From positions 1 to 64,000 of the forward strand of contig CANPZI010000013.1 in the NCBI GenBank assembly GCA_947588995.1: DNA of 64,000 nt. Direction: 5' to 3'. This DNA is from an uncultured Lachnospiraceae bacterium (lineage in GTDB: Bacteria > Bacillota > Clostridia > Lachnospirales > Lachnospiraceae). Both the position numbers and the translations under genes were made by a program. Shown in pieces: positions 1 to 8,321 of the stretch. The notes below the pieces were generated by a model that was given only the letters and a program-made list of their open reading frames with translations, ran no database searches and was not told the DNA's origin. Position 1 is the stretch's first letter. Every line of letters begins with the position of its first letter.

Positions 1-15
1 GTGGGTTTTGGTTTC

Positions 16-56
16 GGGCATTTCCATTTTTCGGAACACGAAAAACTCCAATGCCC
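16..56. repeat. imperfect inverted repeat at the left edge
   Basis: The arms begin GGGCATT and end AATGCCC, and an inner pair TTTTTCG/CGAAAAA stacks on them after a 4-base mismatch; the loop is about 5 bases. It lies downstream of the coat-protein terminator in a stretch with no convincing gene. It could be part of the 3' end of a gene or RNA lying left of the window. No function can be assigned. Confidence 0.4.
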
Positions 57-76
57 TCAACAGGCTAAAGCCCATA

Positions 77-122
77 CAAAAAAGAGCCACAGCATCCCTG
101 CCGCAGCCCTCTCCTGCTCTTT
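77..122 (-). terminator. intrinsic terminator after the coat-protein pair
   Basis: On the minus strand an AAAGAGC arm pairs with GCTCTTT around an inner GGGCTGC/GATGCTG-type stem and is followed by a run of six T. It sits about 45 bases after the stop of the downstream coat gene and should end that transcript. Confidence 0.55.
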
Positions 123-165
123 CTTTTCTTTCTCTTCCGTAACAGAAACCGTGACATCTTTCGTC

Positions 166-426
166 CTACAGCGTCCCTGTGGAAAACAGCGATCTCACGT
201 GATCGACCTCCGCCTGCGTCGCTTTCGCCGCGGGCACATAGTAGGATTTCTCCCGTGCGATCTGGTACAGTTCCTCCTGCGACTGTTCGCAGGCGTTCCG
301 GAACTGCTTTAACGTCTGTTTCAGCTCCTTGTTCTCCGTCTGGGCAATCATCTCGCCGAAGCGCACCAGCTCTCCGTTGATACCGTTCAGCGTGTCCGCC
401 ACCATCGTCTTTTCTTCCATCTGCAT
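166..426 (-). CDS. small spore coat protein, CotF-like
   Basis: This 86-residue helical protein has the look of the short CotF/ferritin-like spore-coat proteins of Clostridia: it is all-helical, rich in Glu, Gln and Lys, and carries a segment repeatedly seen in that group (around ELKQTLKQFRNACEQ). The ATG at 426 is chosen because AAGGAG lies 8 bases upstream; longer readings from 480 lack a ribosome site. It follows a second small coat gene by 57 bases and both are probably expressed late in the mother cell. The family call is by general resemblance only; the role in the coat is inferred. Confidence 0.6.
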   Translation of the reverse strand: MQMEEKTMVADTLNGINGELVRFGEMIAQTENKELKQTLKQFRNACEQSQEELYQIAREKSYYVPAAKATQAEVDHVRSLFSTGTL

Positions 427-483
427 GATTACGACTCCTTCCTGCTTCTTTCCGCCTGTGCGGGAGCATTTCGATAACAAATG

Positions 484-669
484 TTATCGCAGATACTCCA
501 TCAACTGCTGCCTGTTCTGCATCGCCGACTGCGCGCCTTTCTCAAAGAACTGTTTCACTTTCTCGTCGGTGGCGCTCGCCGCATACTCTTTCATCTTACA
601 GTGCGTCACGTCGTAGCCGCCCATCAGGTGACGCAGATTCTGCAGATCCAGCTCCGATAAATTTGCCAT
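484..669 (-). CDS. small spore coat protein
   Basis: A 61-residue helical protein resembling the very short CotF-type coat proteins that often occur in tandem with a slightly longer partner, as here. The segment LSELDLQNLRHLMGGYDVTH and the repeated Lys/Gln-rich helix are typical. A perfect AGGAGG stands 7 bases before the ATG. Unusually, the T-run of a strong hairpin lies directly upstream of this ribosome site (684-729), so any transcript entering from spoVB would have to read through it. No sigma-K promoter was identified with confidence. Confidence 0.65.
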   Translation of the reverse strand: MANLSELDLQNLRHLMGGYDVTHCKMKEYAASATDEKVKQFFEKGAQSAMQNRQQLMEYLR

Positions 670-683
670 CTGTCTACCTCCTT

Positions 684-729
684 AAAAAAATAATTGTCCC
701 AGACAGTATTTGTGCCCGGACAATTATTT
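684..729 (-). terminator. hairpin with U-tract between spoVB and coat gene
   Basis: On the minus strand AAATAATTGTCC pairs perfectly over 12 bp with GGACAATTATTT around an 18-base loop and runs into seven T. The first arm overlaps the spoVB stop codon, and the T-run ends one base before the AGGAGG of the coat gene. It is a textbook terminator for spoVB but also lies in the 5' leader of the coat gene if that is transcribed from within spoVB. Confidence 0.8.
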
Positions 730-2464
730 ATACGGAATCTGTGTGATTTTTCTCTTTTTTCTTCTTCCGGCGCTTACGCTTTTCCGATTTTTCAGCCCCG
801 CGCCTTACGCGCTCATGCGGCCCGGGCCCGTCGTCGTGCATCAGATGCAGTTTTTTCGCGCACCGCACCAGGAACCTTCCCTTAGGAAAGGCCAGAAGCT
901 CCTGCTCGCTGACACCGCCGATCAGCAGGATCACCAGAAAATAGACGACAACGCCCACGCCTATCGCGATCAGCAGCGCAAGCCGGCTGAGCGGCAGAAG
1001 CATATATACGCTCTCGTACGTCCCAAACGCCACGGCCCCCATCACCAGCGCGGCGAGGAGAGGTTTCAGGAAAGTCCGCACGATCTCCTGCCTGTATCCC
1101 AGATGCCGCCTGACGGAGAACTGGTTCAGCACACACATGACAAACGAGTAGATGATATTGGCGCCCACCAGCGCATACAGGTTGAGATCCGTATAGAGGA
1201 GCATCGCGACCAGCCCCGCCACTTGGACGAGCAGGGCGAGAGCCGAGTGGATCACCGGCGTGTTGACCCTGCCGATTCCCTGCAGCACGGCATTCGTCAG
1301 GGTGGACAGCCCGTACAGGACGACCGTCACCGCCAGCGCCGCCAGAAGCCCGGATGCCTGTTCCAGCGAATCCCGCTGCGGAAAGATAAAGTACATGATG
1401 GGCTTCGCCAGAAGGAGCAATCCCACCGCCGCCGGGATGGAGACCAGCATCGTCATGCGGATCGCCTTTGCCACCAGCCCTCTCGTCTCCTCCAGCTCGC
1501 CCCGCGCGTAGGAGGCCGCCACACCCGGTATCGTCGCGGACGACATGGCGGAGGCCAGGGCAATCGGGATATTGACCATGGCCACCGCCTGCGTCGCGAA
1601 GATGCCATAATCAATAGCGACCGTTATTTCATTCCCCTCCCGGTAGCCGATCAGGATATACTCATAGATCTTCATGTTCACTACCGTGGAGCAGTTATAG
1701 ATGAACGTACTCAGGATAAACGGCGTGACCACCGTCAGGATAATCTTAAAGATCTCCCCGTAGCTGTCCAGCTTCCCCGTCCGATCATGTTCGGCCCGCC
1801 TGACCAGCATCCTGCGGTTGAGCATATACATACCGAACATGAAGAGCAGGGCGGAGACGACCCCGGCCCCCGTGCCGATGGCGCTTCCCGCGGAGCCGTA
1901 GATCGCCTGCGTCGTCTCGCTGCTGCCGGATACCATATCCATCAGCAGATACGCCGCCAGAATGCTGACAGAGGCGTTGAAGATCTGCTCCAGAATCTGG
2001 GACAGCGACGTGTGCAGCATCGAGCCGTGCGCCTGAAAATAACCCCTGAGCACACCCAGAAAGCCTGAGAAAAAAATCGTAGGCGAAAGAACGCGCAGCG
2101 CCACGACCGAGTTGTCAATCACCAGATACGGCGCGGCCGCAAAGGTAAACACAGACGCGATCCCGCCCACTACGAGCACATAGATCAGCGCGCACTGAAA
2201 GACCCTCTGCGCGTTGCGGTACTCTTTAAATGCCAGCTTTTGCGCGATCACCTTGGAGATCGCCGAAGGGATACTGTAGGATGAGATCAACAGAATGATC
2301 GTATAGAGATTCATCGCAACGGAATAATACCCGTTGCCTTCCAGACCGATAATGCTCCGAAGCGGGCTGCGGTAGATCAGGCTGATCACCTTGACAATCA
2401 TACCTGCCGCCGCAAGAATCCCCGCCTGGAGCACAAAGTTATCCTTTTTCCTTTGTTCGCCCAT
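728..2464 (-). CDS. spoVB: SpoVB/MATE-like oligosaccharide flippase
   Basis: A 578-residue polytopic membrane protein of the MOP/MviN superfamily, close to stage V sporulation protein B, which is thought to move lipid-linked precursors across the membrane for cortex or wall synthesis. About 14 hydrophobic segments run from residue 10 to 545; the N-terminal segment LQAGILAAAGMIVKVISLIY is characteristic of the SpoVB group. The last 30 residues form a strongly basic tail rich in Arg and Lys. The gene follows glgA by 30 bases. Because the SpoVB subfamily has several paralogues in Clostridia, a general polysaccharide flippase role cannot be excluded. Confidence 0.8.
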   Translation of the reverse strand: MGEQRKKDNFVLQAGILAAAGMIVKVISLIYRSPLRSIIGLEGNGYYSVAMNLYTIILLISSYSIPSAISKVIAQKLAFKEYRNAQRVFQCALIYVLVVGGIASVFTFAAAPYLVIDNSVVALRVLSPTIFFSGFLGVLRGYFQAHGSMLHTSLSQILEQIFNASVSILAAYLLMDMVSGSSETTQAIYGSAGSAIGTGAGVVSALLFMFGMYMLNRRMLVRRAEHDRTGKLDSYGEIFKIILTVVTPFILSTFIYNCSTVVNMKIYEYILIGYREGNEITVAIDYGIFATQAVAMVNIPIALASAMSSATIPGVAASYARGELEETRGLVAKAIRMTMLVSIPAAVGLLLLAKPIMYFIFPQRDSLEQASGLLAALAVTVVLYGLSTLTNAVLQGIGRVNTPVIHSALALLVQVAGLVAMLLYTDLNLYALVGANIIYSFVMCVLNQFSVRRHLGYRQEIVRTFLKPLLAALVMGAVAFGTYESVYMLLPLSRLALLIAIGVGVVVYFLVILLIGGVSEQELLAFPKGRFLVRCAKKLHLMHDDGPGPHERVRRGAEKSEKRKRRKKKKEKNHTDSV

Positions 2465-2494
2465 ACACTTCGTACTTGATTTCCGTCATCACGG

Positions 2495-3940
2495 CTAGCC
2501 GATCAGCCAGTCATACATCTCCTGATATTTCTTCGCGGACACATACCATGAGAAATCCACCGCCATGGCCCTGTCAACGATCTTGTTCCACTCGCGCTTC
2601 CTGTCATAGTAGATATGCTCCGCGTAACGGATCGTCCCCAGCATCTCATGGGCATTGTAGTTAGTGAAACTGAAGCCCGTACCCGTACCCTCATATTCGT
2701 TGTAGGGCTGTACGGTATCTTTCAGGCCGCCCGTCTCGCGCACGATCGGTATCGTGCCGTAGCGCAGGGACATCAGCTGGCTCAAGCCGCAGGGCTCAAA
2801 CAGCGACGGCATGAGGAAAGCGTCGCTGGCGCCGTAGATCTTGTGGGAGAGCGCGTCGGAATAATAGATATTGGCCGACACCTTGCCGTGGTATTTCCAG
2901 TCGAAGTGGCGGAACATATTCTCATACTGCTCTTCACCCGTCCCCAATACGACGATCTGCACGTTGTCCTGACAGAGTTCATCCATGATATAGGCGATCA
3001 GGTCGAAACCTTTCTGTCCTGTCAGGCGGGACACGATACCGATCATCATCGCCTTGTCGTCCTGATTCAGCCCCAGCTCAGCCTGCAGGGCGCGCTTGTT
3101 TTTAACTTTCTCCTTGCGGAAGTTCACCGCATTGTAATGCGCCTCGAGATAGCGGTCCGTCTCGGGATTGAACTCGTCGTAGTCGATGCCGTTGACGATA
3201 CCCCTGAGATCCCTCGCCCTCGCGCACAGCAGCCCGTTGAGCCCTTCGCCGTAGAACGCCGTCTTGATCTCCTCCGCATATGTATCGCTGACCGTCGTAA
3301 TCGCATCCGCGTATACCAGCCCGCCCTTTAAGAGATTGGCGTCCTTGTATGCCTCCAGCTTATCCGAGGTGAAGAAGTAATCCGGCAGCCCCGTGATCTC
3401 CTTGACTTCCTTGACGCTCCACTTGCCCTGGAATTTCAGGTTGTGGATCGTCATGACCGTCTTGATGCCCCGGTAGAAATCGCCGCCCTGGAACCTCTCT
3501 TTCAGATAGACCGGAATCAGACCGGTCTGCCAGTCGTGACAGTGGATCAGATCAGGCCTAAAGTCGATCACCGGCAGAATGGACAGCGCCGCCTTGCAGA
3601 AGAATGCGTACTTCTCAATCTCGAACAGCGCATTGTCGCTGTAGGGCCTGAAACCGCTGAAAAACGACTCGTTATCGATGAAGTAATACTTTACGCCGTC
3701 CACTTCCGCTTCCAGGATCCCCACATATTCCTCTTTCCAGTGAAAATCCATATAGAAGTGCGTCTTATAAGCAAGCATATCCTTCATCTCCTGCTTCATG
3801 CAGGTATACTTGGGAAGGATAACCCGAACGTCAAAATACGTCCTGTCAATACACTTCGGCAGCGATCCCACAACATCCGCCAGTCCTCCCGTCTTGATAA
3901 AAGGAACGCCCTCCGATGCCACAAACAAAATATTTTTCAT
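2495..3940 (-). CDS. glgA: glycogen (starch) synthase
   Basis: A 481-residue GT5 family enzyme that transfers glucose from ADP-glucose to growing alpha-1,4-glucan. The N-terminal ADP-binding motif KTGGLADVVGSLPK is at residues 16-29, and the C-terminal GT-B half carries the STGGL-like RETGGL loop near residue 405 and the EPCGLSQ motif near 382. Length is normal for the family. The start has GGAGGG 8 bases upstream. No other glycogen genes (glgC, glgD, glgB, glgP) are next to it, so it stands alone upstream of spoVB; glycogen-type storage before sporulation is a possible link. Confidence 0.95.
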   Translation of the reverse strand: MKNILFVASEGVPFIKTGGLADVVGSLPKCIDRTYFDVRVILPKYTCMKQEMKDMLAYKTHFYMDFHWKEEYVGILEAEVDGVKYYFIDNESFFSGFRPYSDNALFEIEKYAFFCKAALSILPVIDFRPDLIHCHDWQTGLIPVYLKERFQGGDFYRGIKTVMTIHNLKFQGKWSVKEVKEITGLPDYFFTSDKLEAYKDANLLKGGLVYADAITTVSDTYAEEIKTAFYGEGLNGLLCARARDLRGIVNGIDYDEFNPETDRYLEAHYNAVNFRKEKVKNKRALQAELGLNQDDKAMMIGIVSRLTGQKGFDLIAYIMDELCQDNVQIVVLGTGEEQYENMFRHFDWKYHGKVSANIYYSDALSHKIYGASDAFLMPSLFEPCGLSQLMSLRYGTIPIVRETGGLKDTVQPYNEYEGTGTGFSFTNYNAHEMLGTIRYAEHIYYDRKREWNKIVDRAMAVDFSWYVSAKKYQEMYDWLIG

Positions 3941-3985
3941 GCTAACCCTCCAACATATAGATTTGCTGTCAATCTCTTACGCATT

Positions 3986-4014
3986 ATTATACAGCATTTC
4001 CACTGTCAATAAAA
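3986..4014 (-). promoter_or_regulatory. probable glgA promoter
   Basis: A perfect minus-strand TATAAT at 3986-3991 lies about 45 bases before the glgA start. TTTTAT stands 17 bases upstream; a perfect TTGACA is nearer, at only 12 bases, so the -35 assignment is uncertain. Confidence 0.45.
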
Positions 4015-4051
4015 GGATTATTTTGAAAAATAAGCCGGAAGAGGCGCCGCT

Positions 4052-4567
4052 CTAACTGCGGTACTGCAGTCTGATCTTGTCGGCAATCAGCGCGATGAAT
4101 TCGGAATTGGTCGGTTTTCCCTTGCCGGTATTGATCGTGTAGCCAAACAGCGCGTCTAACGTCTCCATCCTGCCTCTTGACCAGGCCACCTCAATCGCGT
4201 GCCTGATGGCGCGCTCCACACGGCTGGGTGTCGTCTGGTATTTCCCCGCGATCGTCGGATACAGCACCTTGGTGATTGAGCCAAGCATCTCCACGTCCTC
4301 TACCGACATCATGATCGCCTCCCGCAGATACTGATAGCCCTTGATATGAGCCGGCACACCGATCTCATGGATCATATCCGTCACATCTTTTTCCAGATCG
4401 CGCGAAACGCCCGCCTGCACGGTCGTCTCAACCGGCATAAATTCCGTCTTTGTCCCCGAGGGCACTGTGATCATAATCTGAAATTCCTTGTTCGTGCTGA
4501 TCAGGTTGTCCAGAAGCCGATAGAACTGCTCCTGATCTCTCGACGCCGTCATATTCAATGTCTCCAT
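4052..4567 (-). CDS. Spo0A effector domain protein lacking the receiver
   Basis: This 171-residue protein sits where spo0A is expected, directly after spoIVB. Residues 56-171 are a full Spo0A C-terminal effector domain: [12 protein letters not shown] at 67-78, [10 protein letters not shown] at 95-104, the recognition helix [18 protein letters not shown] at 115-132, and KPTNSEFIA at 151-159. Standard Spo0A is about 260-270 residues with an N-terminal phospho-receiver of 120 residues; that domain, its acidic pocket and its phospho-Asp are missing. Residues 12-31 (around [17 protein letters not shown]) resemble helix 1-strand 2 of a receiver, which may be a remnant. The ATG at 4567 has GGAGG 6 bases upstream, and only 105 bases separate it from spoIVB, so there is no room for a hidden receiver. 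It may bind 0A boxes without phosphorylation, or be a paralogue of an intact Spo0A elsewhere. Confidence 0.9.
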   Translation of the reverse strand: METLNMTASRDQEQFYRLLDNLISTNKEFQIMITVPSGTKTEFMPVETTVQAGVSRDLEKDVTDMIHEIGVPAHIKGYQYLREAIMMSVEDVEMLGSITKVLYPTIAGKYQTTPSRVERAIRHAIEVAWSRGRMETLDALFGYTINTGKGKPTNSEFIALIADKIRLQYRS

Positions 4568-4614
4568 AGTGTTCCTCCACTTTCCCTTATTACGCCGCCT
4601 TGTCTGCTGACGCC

Positions 4615-4634
4615 TTTTGACATAAACTATTATA
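4615..4634 (-). promoter_or_regulatory. promoter and 0A-box-like site before the Spo0A gene
   Basis: A perfect minus-strand TATAAT (4629-4634) lies 62 bases before the start codon, without a good sigma-A -35. Immediately downstream, TATGTCAAAA (4615-4624) resembles the 0A box (TGTCGAA core) and would overlap the start of transcription, which would fit autorepression. Both calls are by eye. Confidence 0.35.
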
Positions 4635-4672
4635 ATCAATGAACTTACGCTATGGAATAGTAAGGCATCGCA

Positions 4673-6013
4673 CTAATGTCCCAGCATTTCTTCGATAAAA
4701 ATGCCGTAACCTTTTGTGGAATCCTGCACGAGCACATGCGTCACGGCGCCGACAAGCCGGCCGTCCTGAATGATAGGGCTGCCGCTCATACCCTGGATAA
4801 TGCCGCCCGTCAGCGTCAGCAGTTTCTCGTCTTTCACCTGTATCACGATCCCCCTGTTGATATCGTCGTGTTCCAGATTGACTTCGATAATCTCCACGTC
4901 GTAGAATTCCGGTTCCCCCGTGACGGAACAGATAATCTGCGCCGGGCCGAGAGCTACCTCCTGTTTCAGGGCGATGGGAATCGGTTCCGTGACGGACGTC
5001 TCCTCCATGCCGGCGCTGCAGACGCCGAAGATGCCCTCCGTCGTATTCTCCGTAATCTCCCCGATCACATTGTCGGTGTCATACTCAATGTAGCCCGTCA
5101 GCTCTCCGGGCGATCCGCTGCTGCCGCGCGTGATCCCGACAATCTCGGTCCGGTACAGCGTCCCCTCCTCCAGATCCATCAGCGCCGAGGTGTCCACGTC
5201 GTTGATGCCGTGCCCCAGCGCGCCGAACGTGCCGTTCGTGTCCCGATAGGTCAGGGTGCCGATCCCCTGCGCATTGTCCCGGATCCAGATACCGAGCTTG
5301 CGCTCCCTGTTCTGATTGCATTCCGGCTTTACCATAACTTCTGTTATCTCTCCACTTCGTCTGATCGTAAGCACCATGTTCTCCTCCTCGGATTTTTCGA
5401 CCAGCCGGACAAACTGCTTTTTATTTTCAACCTCCTCCCCGTCGATCTTCAGAATATAGTCGCCTTTCTGCAGCGCGTATTTCGCCGGAGACACTTTTTC
5501 CCCGTCCCCGTTCTCAAACTCTCCGATCCCCACCACCAGCACGCCTTCCGTCTTGACATAGATGCCGATGGGAATGCCCGAGGGGATCAGCAGCCGGTCC
5601 TGTATGACCTCGACGTCCACTTTCTTGTAAGGCAGGATACCGAAGAGTCTTAAATCCATCTGGTAAGTATCGATTTCGTTTGCCCTGACTTTCACCGTAT
5701 GTGCAAAATCTATATGGATGCGCCGCGTATCGTCCGCCGCGTCTGTATCTTTTTGGGGCCCGCCGTCTGCAGCCTGCTGCGGGGCATAGACCTGCGCGGC
5801 CTCCTCTGCGCGGTAGATCTCCCCCGATATCGGAACCCGAAAGTTCAGCTCCTGCTCCACACCCGCGCGTATCTTGATCGTGGACGGGATGCTGCCCCAA
5901 TATCCATAATAGAGCAGCGCCGCAAGCGCCGCCGTCGCCGTCACAAGAAGCGCCCATAGGAATATGCGGTAATTCTTCCTCTGTTCTCCTGTCATATCGA
6001 TCGCTCTGTCCAT
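4673..6013 (-). CDS. spoIVB: SpoIVB serine peptidase (S55)
   Basis: SpoIVB is the forespore-secreted protease that signals to the mother cell by cleaving SpoIVFA, freeing the sigma-K protease. The 446-residue protein has a single membrane anchor at residues 17-38, a PDZ domain around 150-235, and the S55 peptidase domain from about 240 to the end. The catalytic His lies in GALGHGI (His 268) and the nucleophile Ser in GMSGSP (410-412). The start has GGAAG 7 bases upstream. It is separated from recN by a terminator and precedes the truncated Spo0A gene, the usual recN-spoIVB-spo0A order. Expected control is sigma-G; no promoter was assigned. Confidence 0.95.
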   Translation of the reverse strand: MDRAIDMTGEQRKNYRIFLWALLVTATAALAALLYYGYWGSIPSTIKIRAGVEQELNFRVPISGEIYRAEEAAQVYAPQQAADGGPQKDTDAADDTRRIHIDFAHTVKVRANEIDTYQMDLRLFGILPYKKVDVEVIQDRLLIPSGIPIGIYVKTEGVLVVGIGEFENGDGEKVSPAKYALQKGDYILKIDGEEVENKKQFVRLVEKSEEENMVLTIRRSGEITEVMVKPECNQNRERKLGIWIRDNAQGIGTLTYRDTNGTFGALGHGINDVDTSALMDLEEGTLYRTEIVGITRGSSGSPGELTGYIEYDTDNVIGEITENTTEGIFGVCSAGMEETSVTEPIPIALKQEVALGPAQIICSVTGEPEFYDVEIIEVNLEHDDINRGIVIQVKDEKLLTLTGGIIQGMSGSPIIQDGRLVGAVTHVLVQDSTKGYGIFIEEMLGH

Positions 6014-6085
6014 CCTGTCACTTCCTTTTTACCACTGCCCTGCTTTCTCGCATCCTGACCTTTCCGCTCTCCGAAACGGCACAGG

Positions 6086-6111
6086 AAAAGGACACACAAA
6101 AATGCGTGTCC
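6086..6111 (-). terminator. intrinsic terminator after recN
   Basis: GGACACGCA pairs with TGTGTGTCC around a four-T loop on the minus strand and is followed by TTTTCC. It lies about 35 bases beyond the recN stop and ends the long asp23-recN operon before spoIVB. Confidence 0.75.
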
Positions 6112-6143
6112 TCTCTAGTATGTGATAAATTTCCGGATTTCAT

Positions 6144-7826
6144 TTAGTATTGTTTTGTTTTTCTTGCCAAATCTTTCATTTCTCCCGCATTGCGCCGGAC
6201 CGTCTCCGTGATGCTCTCACCTCCGAGCATACGCGCGAGTTCTCCGATACTCCCCTCCTCGTCAAGTTCCCTGATATCCGTGAGGGAGCGCTCGTTCTCC
6301 ACACGCTTCTCGATACAGAAGTGGTGATCCGCCATCGCCGCGATCTGGGCAAGGTGCGTAATGCAGATCAGCTGATGCGCCCTGCCGAGGACGCCCATTT
6401 TCTCCGATACTTTCCACGCCGTCCGGCCGCTGATTCCCGTGTCGATCTCGTCAAAAATCAGCGTCTCCGTCCGATCCCTGTCCGCCAGCACAGTCTTCAA
6501 GGCCAGCATGATGCGGGAGAGCTCGCCGCCGCTCGCCACCTGCGACAGTTCCCGCAGTTGTTCGCCCTTATTGGTGGAGATCATAAACACTGCGCGGTCA
6601 TAGCCGTTTCCGCTCATCTGCTCCTCAGAAGATAACACCTGTATTTCAAACTGTACCTCTGAAAAATTCAGATCGGCGAGGGCCGTCCTCATCTCCTCCG
6701 CCAGCGCGGCCGCGCATTCCCCGCGGATCGCAGATATCTCGCCGCACAGTGCCAGCACCTCCTGCCGCAGAGCCTCCGTTTTCCTGCACAGCTCTTCGCG
6801 GTAGGCGTCATAATTCCTGTATCTGTCCAGCAGCTGCTGCGCCCTGTCGCGATGGGCGAGGATTTCCCCGATCGTCCCGCCGTACTTCGTCTTCAGATGA
6901 TTGATCAGATTCAGCCGCCGCTCCACGCGGTCGAACAGTTCCCCGTCAAATTCCAGCTCCGACAGATAGTCCGCCAGCGCCCTGTTATAGTCATTCAAAA
7001 GATTGTCGATATCCAGAAGCTGCTGTTCCAGACCGGAAAGTTTTTCGTCATAGGCCGTCACCGACCGCAGCTCTCTGAGCGCCCTGCCGATGCCCGCGCC
7101 GCTGCCGCCCTCCTCGTAACCGCACAGGACATGCGCCGCAGACACCGCCTCCCGGATCTTCTGCGCGTTGACCAGCTTTCTGTACGTGTTTTCCGCTTCC
7201 TCGTCCTCACCCGGCCTCAGTTCGGCCTCATCGATCTCCCGGCACTCAAACTCTGCCAGCGCCGTCTCTCTCCGCCTCGTCTCCTCGTCAGCCTCGCCGG
7301 AGGCCATCTCCTGCGCCGCGCTGCGGTACTGCGCGCAGAGATCTTTCAGGGAGGCTTTCCTGGTTTCCAGGCGTTCCCCCGCATAAGCGTCCAGGATTTC
7401 CAGCTGCCTGCCGCTCTCCAACAGGGACTGGTGCTCGTGCTGTCCATGAATATCAATCAGGAGCGCCGCCAGCTGCTTGAGCTGTCTCGCCGTCACCGTC
7501 TCGCCGCACACTCTGCAGACACTCCTGTTTGGCATGATCTTCCGCTGCAGAATCACCCGACCGTCCTCCACAGGCAGTTCCAGGGCCCGCACCGCCTCGA
7601 TCTGCTCCGGCTTGTCCACCGTGAACGCCAGCTCCACCAGCGCATACTCCGCTCCGGAGCGGATCATATCCCTGTCCGCTTTCGCGCCCAGCGCCAGATT
7701 GATGGAACCGATAATGATGGATTTGCCGGCGCCCGTCTCGCCGGTGAGAATGTTCAGGCCTTCCCCGAAAGTCACCTCAATCTCATCGATCAGCGCCAGA
7801 TTTTTTACATGTAAACTCTCTAACAT
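6144..7826 (-). CDS. recN: DNA repair protein RecN
   Basis: RecN is an SMC-like ATPase that gathers broken DNA ends during double-strand break repair. The 560-residue chain has the Walker A GETGAGKSI at residues 28-36, a central coiled coil of roughly residues 150-380, the ABC signature VASGGELSR near 445, and the Walker B LIFDEIDTGISG near 475. Length is normal. It is the last gene of the operon, 9 bases after argR, the conserved argR-recN order of Firmicutes. Confidence 0.95.
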   Translation of the reverse strand: MLESLHVKNLALIDEIEVTFGEGLNILTGETGAGKSIIIGSINLALGAKADRDMIRSGAEYALVELAFTVDKPEQIEAVRALELPVEDGRVILQRKIMPNRSVCRVCGETVTARQLKQLAALLIDIHGQHEHQSLLESGRQLEILDAYAGERLETRKASLKDLCAQYRSAAQEMASGEADEETRRRETALAEFECREIDEAELRPGEDEEAENTYRKLVNAQKIREAVSAAHVLCGYEEGGSGAGIGRALRELRSVTAYDEKLSGLEQQLLDIDNLLNDYNRALADYLSELEFDGELFDRVERRLNLINHLKTKYGGTIGEILAHRDRAQQLLDRYRNYDAYREELCRKTEALRQEVLALCGEISAIRGECAAALAEEMRTALADLNFSEVQFEIQVLSSEEQMSGNGYDRAVFMISTNKGEQLRELSQVASGGELSRIMLALKTVLADRDRTETLIFDEIDTGISGRTAWKVSEKMGVLGRAHQLICITHLAQIAAMADHHFCIEKRVENERSLTDIRELDEEGSIGELARMLGGESITETVRRNAGEMKDLARKTKQY

Positions 7827-7835
7827 TTTGATCCC

Positions 7836-8303
7836 TCAGGTATGCCCTATCATTCTCTCAAGCCTGTCCATAACGGCGGCGGCTTTCTCTCCGCTCTGCG
7901 TCGCCATCATGATCGTATTGTCCCCGGCAATACAGCCCACGATCTCCTCAATCTTCATGGCGTCCACCGCGGCGGCCACCGCCATCGCCATGCCGGAGAC
8001 CGTCTTCATGACAAGCAGATTCTGTGCCAGAGCCATGGAGACATACCCCTCCTTGAGCACTCTGATATACCTGTCGGCCAGATGCTCATCGTCGGCGGAG
8101 AGGGCCACATACTTCTGCCTGCCCCCGCCGAGCGGCATCTTGGACAGCTGCAGTTCCCTGATATCCCGGGAAACCGTAGCCTGCGTGACCGGAAATCCCG
8201 CCGCGCGCAGTCTGCCCGCCAGTTCCTCCTGCGTCTCAATCTCATGCCCCTCTATCAATTCCGCAATTTTTTCCTGTCTCTGCTTTTTGTTATTGTCTTT
8301 CAT
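7836..8303 (-). CDS. argR: arginine repressor ArgR
   Basis: A 155-residue ArgR/AhrC homologue: an N-terminal winged helix (residues 1-70, with the recognition element TQATVSRDIRELQL) and a C-terminal hexamerisation and arginine-binding domain containing GxIAGDNTI at about 133-141. It represses arginine biosynthesis and activates catabolism when arginine is high. It sits between nadK and recN, as in most Clostridia. The start is fixed by MKDNNKKQRQ, the family's usual N-terminus. Confidence 0.95.
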   Translation of the reverse strand: MKDNNKKQRQEKIAELIEGHEIETQEELAGRLRAAGFPVTQATVSRDIRELQLSKMPLGGGRQKYVALSADDEHLADRYIRVLKEGYVSMALAQNLLVMKTVSGMAMAVAAAVDAMKIEEIVGCIAGDNTIMMATQSGEKAAAVMDRLERMIGHT

Positions 8304-8321
8304 TGCTCCGCCGCCCGTCCG

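Noticed and set aside
473-488. GATAACA-AA-TGTTATC palindrome at the coat gene stop
   Set aside because: Overlaps a stop codon between two coat genes, no T-run, and no other copies with both arms were seen; too short to assign.
710-2068. 452-codon plus-strand open frame opposite spoVB
   Set aside because: Composition rich in His, Arg and Gln without hydrophobic core, as expected from reading a membrane-protein gene backwards.
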